A stretch of 22,779 nucleotides of DNA from CAJBLF01 sp964494005. Its GTDB lineage: Bacteria; Patescibacteriota; Gracilibacteria; Absconditabacterales; Absconditicoccaceae. The notes beneath the pieces were generated by a model. The model saw nothing but the letters and a program-made list of their open reading frames with translations. It was not told where the DNA came from and did not search any database. Position numbers and translations under genes: made by a program. Each line of letters begins with the position of its first letter. Position 1 is the first letter of the stretch. The stretch covers positions 1-22,779 of the forward strand of contig CAZBQE010000009.1 of the NCBI GenBank assembly GCA_964494005.1, read 5' to 3'. Positions 15,354 through 22,779 of this stretch are shown one piece after another.

Positions 15354-16001
15354 ATGAATGAGAAAAAGCTCATAGCATTTGATATGTATGATACTTTTGT
15401 ACATATACCAAAAGGTCCAAATCCTTATAGGGCTAGTTTTACGCAACTGTGAATACATAGTTTTTTTGCTAAACATCTTGCGAGTATATTACAAACAACA
15501 AACAAGGATGTTCGTGATGTGATTCCTACATCGTTTTGTGGTGATATTGATTTGGATACCATTCTTGCTGATTTGGATTTTACGATACATAAACAGTTTC
15601 CTACGATGTCTTTGTATGATGATTTTCTTCCTACTATAGAGCATCTTAAGTTGTCTTGATATCGTACTGCAGTCGTTTCCAATCTCAGTAAACCGTATAG
15701 TTATCCTTTGACATGTCTTGTACCCAAGGATATTTTTGATTATAAAATACTTTCTTATGAGGTCGGAGCGAGAAAACCTGATATAAAAATATTTGATCAT
15801 TTGAAAAAAATTTCTTGATATGAATCAGATGAAATTGTTATGGTAGGAGATAGTTTGAAATCTGATGTCGTATGAGCTCAACATGCTGGTATCCAACCTG
15901 TTCATATCGATAGAGCTTCTGATGGTATTGTCTATCATTCTAACTATATTACTATCTCTACGTTATTAGAATTATCTGACGTATTAAAAAAACATTATTA
16001 G
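15354..16001 (+). CDS. HAD superfamily hydrolase
   Basis: A 215-residue phosphatase-like protein with all four HAD motifs. Motif I is FDMYDTF near residue 9; its DxxDT spacing puts Tyr where many members have Leu or Gly. Motif II is VVSNLS, motif III the Lys of ARKPDIKIF, and motif IV VMVGDSLKSDVVGAQHAG near residue 175, which is typical of phosphoglycolate-phosphatase/YjjG-like members. The substrate cannot be read from the sequence. Glycines in TQLGIH, LSGYRT, ISGYES and VVGAQ are TGA-coded, so the standard code shows only a fragment. Its TAG stop (15999-16001) overlaps the TAA of the convergent gene on the other strand by two bases. Confidence 0.9.
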
Positions 16002-16234
16002 TGTTGTTTTTTTTGTTTGTAGATTATTCATCCCATAGCTCATATGATTCCGAATGTGAATATGTATCGATAAGTTTCTAGAAAAGGGCTTATTTTAGCT
16101 CGTTCTTTTGGAAATATATCGCTTATTATTGCTCAAGTAATTCATATTCCAACTAATGTTCATAACAGTATTCGAAAACGTTTCCGAAATCATCGTTTGT
16201 TATTGGAAATTCATTGGGCTATATTTTTGTACAT
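15998..16234 (-). CDS. small membrane protein, visible only in code 25
   Basis: A 78-residue protein, MYKNIAQGISNNKRGFRKRF to GGIIYKQKKQH. It has seven TGA-coded glycines by my reading, so under the standard code nothing of it remains. Two hydrophobic segments, about residues 22-40 (ILLGTLVGIGITGAIISDIF) and 57-71 (YIFTFGIIGAMGGIIY), are bounded by Lys/Arg clusters, indicating a two-pass membrane protein. Its ATG is 3 bases past the helicase stop codon, so it is probably the last gene of that transcript. It ends TAA TAA, overlapping the HAD stop on the opposite strand. The family is unknown to me. Confidence 0.7.
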
Positions 16235-16237
16235 AAT

Positions 16238-18535
16238 TTATATTACTTGTAAAAATCTCATTTCGATTTTTCTAACTCAGAATTTCGGATTGTGAAATTT
16301 CACTATCGCTAAATTATTCCAGACTTCAAGCACATATCCGGTTCCAAATAATTTGTGTTTTACAATGTCACTTTCTTCTATATTTGGTCATCTTGCAGTA
16401 GCTTCTCCACCGAGATCGAATTTTTTTTTGAGTTCTTCCGGTATTTCATCCAAAAATCTGCTTGCAGGATTGCTTTTGGTTTGTCCTCGTGTCATTCTTG
16501 AGTGTGCGTGGGAGAGGAAGAGGACGTCTTTTGCTCTGGTAACGGCGACGTACATTAATCTTCTTTCTTCTTCTAATAATTTTGGTTCCATCATCGCATT
16601 ACCCAAGGGGAAAACATAATCTTCTAATCCACATACGAAGACAATTGGAAATTCCAATCCTTTGCTTGAGTGGACGGTCATCAATTTGACTGCGTCAATA
16701 TCTCCCTTTTCGTTCTCTGAAATATCTGAAAGTAATGCTACTTCTTCGAGGAATTGTCTAAATGCGTCTTCTCCTTTTTCTCCATATTTTTCTGCCATAT
16801 TGATCAATTGTCCTATATTTTCGAATTTTTCATCGGCAGCAGTTTCGCTTCCTTCTTCTTTGATGAGATAGTCTCTATATTTTATCTTTTTGACTAAGGT
16901 TTCTATCGTAGCTGATGCGACATTGTCTTTCATATATTCTTGGAGGGTTATCATGGTATGTAGATATTCCTGGATTCATTTTTTGGCTTGTGGAGTTACT
17001 TTGATTGTGGGAGCATCTTGCGCTATTTGAGCGAGAATGTCCATGAGCGTGACATTTTGGATAATTGCGTGTTCTTCGAGGGTATCGAGTGTTGTCTTTC
17101 AGATTTTTCTGTTTGGGGTATTCAAAATTCTTTTGAGTGAGATACTGTCTGCAGGATTCAGGAGTTGTTTGATATAGGATATGATATCTTTTACTTCTTT
17201 TCTTTCAAAAAACTTGAATGCTCCATAGACTTTATAAGGAACACCTTCTTGCAGGAACAATTGTTCGAATGGTGATGATTGTGCATTTGTTCTATATAAT
17301 ATTGCGATATTTCCTCGTGATTTTATTTTATCTCATTCTTTCATTTTTTTGATCATATCTACGATATTTGCTGCTTCATCCATTTCGCTTCCATGAGAAA
17401 AAATTGTGATTTTGTCATCTCATTCTCTATGCGGAACTATTTCTTTCTGATATTGATTCACGTTATGTTTGATGATATGATTTCCTGCATGGACGATGTG
17501 TGGTTTACTACGATAATTAATTTGTAATTTGAACATTTGGATATCTGGTCGATATTTTTTTACATTCAAAAAATTTTCCATGAGTGCTCATCTTCGTCCA
17601 TAGATGCTTTGAAAGTCATCACCAATCATGGTGATATTTGCTCATCATCCAGTCATCATTTTCATGAGTTCAAATTGGATTCGGTTGGTATCTTGAGCTT
17701 CGTCTACGAGGATGAAGTCGAATTTGTTTTGTCGCTTATTTAGGGTTTCTTTGTTTTTTTTGAACAGTAGATAGGGGATTATGAGTAGATCATCGAAGTC
17801 TAATGAGTTTGATTTTTCGAGCGCTTTTTGGTATTCGTCGTAAATCTGTCCCATATGTTGATCATAGTCGGATGTACTACTACTTATATACGTTTTTGCT
17901 TCGATTCCATTATTTTTTTGTGTAGAGATGAAACCTTTTACTTCATTGACTTTGTATACATCTTGAAGGTTCATTCTTTTGAGGATATCTTTGATTACGG
18001 TTTGAGTTTCGTTGGTGTCCAGTATTCAGAAATTCTTGGTGTATTTTCTTTCTAATTTTTCTATGTCTTCTTTGAGTATTTTGAGGAAAATACTATGAAA
18101 AGTCCCTATTCGTTTGAGAGAGGTGGGAGGTAGAAAGTAGAAAGTAGAAGGTGAAGATGATTCTATGTTTTGAAGAAAATCATCTATACTATTATTAGTT
18201 GAAAGTCATCAGGTTTCTAATGTTGTAAAATCTGACTTTACGGATTTTCCCTCTTTCGAGGACAAGTGACTTTGGACTTTTTGACTTGAAATCTCGTTAG
18301 AAATTTTAATGAGTCTCTCTCTCATTTCATTCGCTGCTTTGTTGGTGAAGGTAACGGCTAATACTCTACTAATAGGAATATGTTTTCCTCGGATGAGGTA
18401 AGCGATTTTGTAGGTAAGTACTCTAGTTTTTCAGCTTCATGCTCCAGCAATAATTAAGCTTGAGGTATTGGTGTGAAGTGCTGCTTTCATCTGCTCTTCG
18501 TTGAGCTGTCCTGCTATATATTCTTTTATATCCAT
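16238..18535 (-). CDS. pcrA: UvrD/PcrA-type superfamily 1A DNA helicase
   Basis: An ATP-dependent 3'-5' helicase for repair and replication. The 765-residue product carries Walker A GAGSGKT at 31-37 (two of its glycines TGA-coded), Ia AVTFTNKAANEM, II DFILVDEAQDTN, III GDDFQSIYGRRGA, IV INYRS, V MTVHSSKGLEFP, and VI EEERRLMYVAVTRAK. It ends in the PcrA-type Tudor-like tail (DIVKHKLFGTGYVLEVWNN). Between motif Ia and RIGTFHS, where relatives have a short loop, there are about 60 extra residues (roughly 82-140). These contain one copy of the 39-bp repeat also found in mnmA and a stretch (STFYFLPP) encoded by GTAGAAA-type words. Start ATG at 18535, stop TAA. Confidence 0.95.
18129..18153. repeat. 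GTAGAAA iterated words inside the helicase gene
   Basis: Three iterations of GTAGAAAG / GTAGAAGG lie inside the coding sequence and encode the PSTFYFLP stretch on the minus strand. The same words make up the intergenic block at 1378-1431. Confidence 0.75.
18242..18280 (-). repeat. 39-bp coding repeat in the helicase gene (same family as 13741-13779)
   Basis: Encodes VQSHLSSKEGKS on the minus strand, against VKSHLSSNEGKS in MnmA. The nucleotide core TTCGAGGACAAGTGACTTT is identical between the genes and the reading frame is the same. It sits in an extra loop between helicase motifs Ia and RIGTFHS. Confidence 0.85.
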
Positions 18536-18663
18536 TTCTTTCGTATAAATAAAAAATCTCTTCTGTTTTTTGTAATGAAAATATTTTGCGTTTCAATTTG
18601 ATTATATTTTTCTCCTTTACAATCAAAAAAAATACAATGTTTTGTTTGAAAAATATGTTTTTT

Positions 18664-19602
18664 TTATTCATGTACAATTACATTGTCTTTGTTTGCTTCA
18701 TAGAGTTCTTTGATGTCTTCTGGAGTTTCATAATTTGGAAAGAGTGATTGATGAAGATCAATATCTATTGTGATACTTTCTGCTATTTGATTGTTTGTTT
18801 TGATGAACATATCTATTGTTTCTGTTTCAAATTCGTTATTTTCAAGTATTTTCCTGATTTCTTCTTCGGTCATAATATGAAATTGTCCCTTGGGTTTTCT
18901 TCTGTTTTCGTCATATATTTTTAATCCATCTTTGATTGCTAATGCTACTTCTCGGGCAGGTTTATCTTCTTTGGATGGATAGAAGTAATTATTGCTTACG
19001 ATACATGGTATTGTTGTTTTTTTGCTGATTTCTTGGATAAATTCGTTGTATTTTTTTGTTTCTGGAACTTCTTTGTAGTCTTGAGCGATGATTTCTAGAT
19101 AGACATTTTCTTGTCCTACAATATCTTGGATCATAGTAATTATTTCGATGATTTTGGACTCTTTTTCATCTGATTGAATCATCTTGCCTATTCGAGAATT
19201 TTCTCCACCAAAGATACAGATAATTTCTTTTCCGTATGTTTTCAATGTTTGGAAATCTATTTTGGATTTTCCTACTATTCCTTCTTTGTTCGCAAATGAA
19301 GTTAATTCCATGAGATTTTGATATCCTTCTTTGTTTTTTGCGAGAATGATGATGTTCCCTATTTGATTATCGGGTATATGTGAGTTGATATCTATAACGA
19401 ATCATAGCTCAACTCCTATGATTGGTTTGATTTCAACGTCTTTTGCTGCTTGATAAAATTTTATCATACCGTACATACCGTTGTAGTCAGTAATTGCTAT
19501 AGCGTTCATTCATAGCTCTTTTGCTTTGTTTACTATGGTTGTTGGTTTTCCTATAGCTTCGAGAAATGAGAATGTGCTATGTCCGTGGAGGTGAGTAAAC
19601 AT
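18664..19602 (-). CDS. detached PHP domain of DNA polymerase III alpha (DnaE N-terminus)
   Basis: This 312-residue protein matches only the N-terminal PHP region of DnaE, which is normally part of a chain of over 1000 residues. It begins MFTHLHGHSTFSFLEAIGKP, then AIAITDYNGMYGMIKFYQAA, KPIIGVELG, IVSNNYFYPSKEDKPAREVA and the DnaE-typical FHIMTEEEIRKIL. It ends around LFPNYETPEDIKELYEANKD, just where the palm domain would start. HxH is present, but the usual TDH is TDY, as when PHP metal sites are degraded. The 128 bases downstream hold no continuation before the helicase gene. Possibilities are a stand-alone PHP exonuclease or proofreading subunit, one part of a split polymerase, or a remnant. 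Start ATG at 19602, stop TAA. Confidence 0.87.
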
Positions 19603-19612
19603 GTTATTTAAT

Positions 19613-19650
19613 TCAGAATGTAAAATTTAGAATTTAGAATGTAGAATTTT
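19613..19650. repeat. iterated TAGAATTT words
   Basis: About four iterations of (T)TAGAATTTAGAATG lie in the divergent gap between the PHP-domain gene and the amidase gene. The words resemble the AGAATTA block at 9-57. Confidence 0.7.
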
Positions 19651-19774
19651 TTCTATTGGAATGATATGGTTTTGTTGTATAGTTTCAATAATAAATAGTA
19701 AAAATGGTTTTTTTGATTGAAAAAACTGAGAGTTTTGCTATAGTGAATTTGCTTTATTTTTGTGTATATCGAAA

Positions 19775-21976
19775 ATGTATAAAAAATTGTGATTAGGAAT
19801 TTTTTTGTGTGTATTTTTTGTGTCGTTTGTCGATGCGGCCGCATGGAATTTACCAGGTGTAAATATCATTACTCGCGATCAGCGATGAGCAAATGAATCG
19901 TGGAGATATTCTACGACATCCAAAACAGAAAGGGATGCAATTCGTGCAGAGCAGAAGGAAGTAGAGATGAATCAGTTGATGGAGGAAGATATAGATGCTT
20001 ATATGGATAAACAGAGACAAGCGTATGAAGCTGAAACTGCTACGGAATATCTTATCGATGTTACTCCTCAAGAACAGACGGTAGAAGAATATCGTGAAAT
20101 GTCTGATGGCAATTATCTTAAGCGGCCAGAAAGTATTCATAAAAATAAAAATAAGATTATTATCCATCATACGGCTATGGATTATGAGAAGTTATTTACA
20201 TGAGGGCAAGAAATAATTTTTGAACATTTGCAAGATATTTATAAATATCATACCTTCACTAATGGGCGATGAGATATTGGATATAATTTTCTTATAGATC
20301 CGTTTGGTAATGTATACGAAGGAAGAGCATGAGGAGAATGAGTGGTTTGAGCTCATGTAAGTTGGAATAATACACCGAGTGTTTGAATATCTTTGATGGG
20401 AAATTATAATGATAATGTTCCGACTGATGTAATGTTGAAATCATTAGTTAATTTGACAACTGCTTTGGCCAAAAAATATAAGATTAATCCGAAATCTACG
20501 GTTACGTATTTCAAGAGATCGACGGAAACTCCGTATCTCAAAGAATATACCAATTATGCTGTAGCAGGGCATACCGATGCTGGAGTTACTTCTTGTCCTG
20601 GTACGAATGTGTATAATCTTTTGCCGGAAATTAGGGAACAAGTTGCTGAAAATCTCAGCCAAATTACCTTGGCTAGCACTCATGTAGCTCAACCGAAACC
20701 TGTAATTGATAGGGGCATTATCGTCGCTGATCGATATTATTCTGATGAAACTGTGAAAACGTTTACACTTCCTATCAGATGGAATAATGTAAGCTCTTGT
20801 ACTACCACTGATACAAGTATCATTATTCGTTCTTGTTCTGTTGCGAATGGTAGTTTATTTATTACGCTTGAAAAAGCTGGGATAAGTTGACTCAAGACGA
20901 TTTCTGCTGTCACTGATGAGGGAAATAAAAAATTCTCTTTTATGGTATTACGAGAAAATGATCTTGATAATTTCTGATCTGATATTCATCACTCGTATAT
21001 GGCGAAAAAATGAATTTCCCCTACTTCATCATCATTTAATAAAATTTCTTCAAAAATATATCAATCTGAACTTTCTTTATTGGTACAACAACCTATCAAC
21101 GTTTTGCTCTATGAATTGAGTGTTGGTTATCCGAGATACGAAGTCTCTTGTGATGGATGATGTGTTATTCAATCTGATGATACGCGTTATACATGAAATT
21201 CTGTTATCGTTGAAGTCAATAATGGATTCGTTTATCTTACTTTGCCTGACTTGGAACAACCAGTCTCTCCTAGTATTTTGGAGGTGTCTTCACTGAATGA
21301 TGGATTTGTCCGTGTACATAATTATACGAGAAAATCTTATGCTTGAGTTGCATGGAATAGTTTTAGAGGGTCATTGATATGGAAAAAAGATACGGTAAAA
21401 TTGTTAAGCTCTTGAAAATATGTAGAACAAGCAGTAGTTACCAATAAACTTCCTTTCGCAAGCTATATGAAAGGTATCGCTGAAACAAGTGATAGTGATC
21501 ATCCAGAGAAACAAAAAACTATATTATTGTTAGCAAAAATGTATGCATTGTTCTATATTAATGGGGAAAATAATCATCCTTCTATTCCTGAGGGAGTGAG
21601 TTATCAGGCGATAGATAATCCTGATATGTTTCAAAAATATGTGGGAGCTGGTCGAGAATCTACTTCAAAAACTTCTCCTGTGTTGTTGAATGAAATAGTT
21701 GATGATGTTGTTTTATATAATGGATATGTACCTATTTTACCATATTTTAGTTGTTCAGCTGGATTTACTCGATCAGCAAAAGAAAAACGATGATGGAATG
21801 ATACTCCATATTTGCAGTCTAAACTTGATTTTGCTGCGTGTTTTGATTTCAACGGACACGGAGTAGGATTGAGCGGTAAGGGTGCGCAATATCTCGCTGA
21901 AAGAGGATGGACTGTAGAACAGATTTTGCAGTATTATTATCCGGGAGTGGAAATACAACTAACAACTAACAACTAA
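19775..21976 (+). CDS. secreted amidase (PGRP/Amidase_2) fused to a SpoIID-like domain
   Basis: A 733-residue peptidoglycan-degrading protein. Residues 1-22 are a signal peptide (LGLGIFLCVFFVSFVDAAA). A charged helical stretch follows to about 110. The zinc amidase domain covers about 120-290: IIIHHTAMDY has the first His ligand, then GYNFLIDPFGNVYEGRAGG, WNNTPSVGISLMGNYND, and GHTDAGVTSCPGTNVY with the second His and the Cys ligand. A middle region of beta-rich, probably wall-binding sequence covers about 310-560. The C-terminal 170 residues fit SpoIID: SYMKGIAETSD, ILLLAKMYALFY, YFSCSAGFTRSA and GHGVGLSGKGAQYLAERGW near 695. SpoIID is a lytic transglycosylase, so one polypeptide would cut both peptide and glycan linkages. 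Glycines are often TGA-coded. Stop TAA lies inside a short repeat. Confidence 0.93.
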
Positions 21977-21979
21977 CAA
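21957..21979. repeat. AACTAAC iterations at the amidase C-terminus
   Basis: Three copies of AACTAAC begin inside the coding sequence, encode the last residues (QLTTNN), supply the TAA stop and continue a few bases beyond. Confidence 0.75.
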
Positions 21980-22010
21980 TAATGGTAGGTTTTATTTTTA
22001 CATATATTCC

Positions 22011-22779
22011 ATGAAAAAATCTTTTAGAAATATTCCTATCTTATTGGTCATTTTTCTTGTTTGAGTTGTATTATATCAAATAAAATCAACTGTTTTTGCT
22101 TTGTCTTTTGATTGTAGCAGTGTCACTGATGTTTCTGAAACCGAATGTAATACTCTTGTTGGTATTTATAATAGTACAGATGGGGCGAATTGGAATAATA
22201 ACACTAATTGGCTTGGAAGTTGAGATAGTACGTTGGATACTGTTTGTGATCGATATGGAGTTACCTGTGATGGTGGAGTTATTACTCAATTAATTTTATC
22301 AAGCAACAATCTTTCATGAAGTGCTGATTTTTCTTGATTAGTATTATTAGAAACACTATATCTTGATGATAATCAATTAAGTGATGTTAATCTATCTTGA
22401 TTAACGAATCTTATAGATTTAAATATTAATGATAATCAACTAAGTACTATTGATCTTTCGGGATTAATTAATCTGGGTTATTTATATGTTGTTTCTAATC
22501 AATTAACTACTATAGATTTGTCGGGTTTAGTTAATTTGAGGGATTTGTATCTTTGAAATAATCAATTAAGTGATATTGATGTCTCGGGTTTAATAGAATT
22601 GCGAAGATTAAATCTTTGGAACAATCAATTAAGCTCTATTGATCTTTCAAAATTGACGGGTCTTGTATATTTTTCGATTTCAAACAATAATTTTACTTGA
22701 ATTGATTTATCCTGATTAACGTTATTAGAAACTTTATATCTTGATGATAATCAATTAAGTGAGATTAATCTATCTTGAT
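22011..22779 (+). CDS. exported leucine-rich-repeat protein (partial, runs off the window)
   Basis: At least 256 residues, with the 3' end outside the window. Residues 1-31 are a signal peptide (ILLVIFLVGVVLYQIKSTVFA). Then comes an LRR cap resembling plant-type N-caps: NTLVGIYNSTDGANWNNNTN, WLGSGDS, and CDRYGVTCDGGVITQLILSS. Seven repeats of 21 residues follow, of the type LxxLxLxxNQLSxIDLSGLxn. The first and seventh visible units are nearly identical at the DNA level (59 of 66 bases between 22336-22401 and 22714-22779). This suggests expansion by unequal recombination of a six-unit block. The Gly of the SGL motif is often TGA-coded. A surface adhesion or partner-recognition role is the usual inference for such proteins. 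Confidence 0.88.

Noticed and set aside
1..22779. Insertion sequence or prophage
   Set aside because: No transposase, integrase, phage structural gene or flanking terminal repeats were seen on either strand.

Overview
The window reads as a chromosomal segment of an AT-rich ultrasmall bacterium of the Candidate Phyla Radiation that uses genetic code 25 (UGA = glycine), i.e. Gracilibacteria (BD1-5/GN02) or Absconditabacteria (SR1). The evidence is internal. At least a dozen genes are cut by in-frame TGA under the standard code and become intact family members when TGA is read as Gly. Many of these TGAs sit exactly on invariant glycines: two in the UvrD/PcrA P-loop, one in the MnmA SGGVDS loop and one in the AspRS GGGS motif. 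Every gene end I could place is TAA or TAG, never TGA. I cannot choose between the two phyla from this window.

Layout. 1-4077 is mostly minus strand: a small Cys-motif protein, tRNA-Cys with a truncated upstream copy, SmpB, a three-TM protein with a beta-rich C-terminus, and single-chain glycyl-tRNA synthetase. 4078-5037 has no large gene but contains a near-consensus promoter, the only perfect Shine-Dalgarno site I saw, a 55-residue hydrophobic ORF and a strong terminator. 5118-11855 is plus strand: HIT protein, small membrane protein, possible acetyltransferase, AspRS, a small charged protein, truncated tRNA-Thr copy, tRNA-Thr(CGU), a one-TM peptide, a detached AlaRS editing/C-Ala fragment, a Na+/Ca2+ exchanger and exonuclease III. 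11876-15220 is minus strand: an exported Cys-repeat protein, MnmA, a histone H1-like peptide and a CoA-binding protein. A plus-strand HAD hydrolase follows, converging on a minus-strand block of a 78-residue membrane protein, a UvrD/PcrA helicase and a detached DnaE PHP domain. 19775 to the end is plus strand: a secreted amidase-SpoIID fusion and an exported leucine-rich-repeat protein that runs off the window.

The gene content is mainly translation (three aminoacyl-tRNA synthetase-type proteins, two tRNAs, SmpB, MnmA), DNA repair and replication (Xth, UvrD, PHP), and cell-surface functions (amidase-SpoIID, LRR, Cys-repeat and LiaF-like proteins).

Two observations look most novel. First, both tRNA genes are preceded, in the same orientation, by a copy of a tRNA 5' half that ends in the anticodon loop and is followed by a 28-nt element. 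The two elements share 22 of 28 positions, and four of the six differences form two compensatory base-pair changes, so a structured RNA is conserved. Second, a 39-bp repeat sits in the same reading frame inside two unrelated housekeeping genes (mnmA and uvrD), adding extra loops in the manner of Rickettsia palindromic elements. Related short iterated words fill many intergenic gaps.
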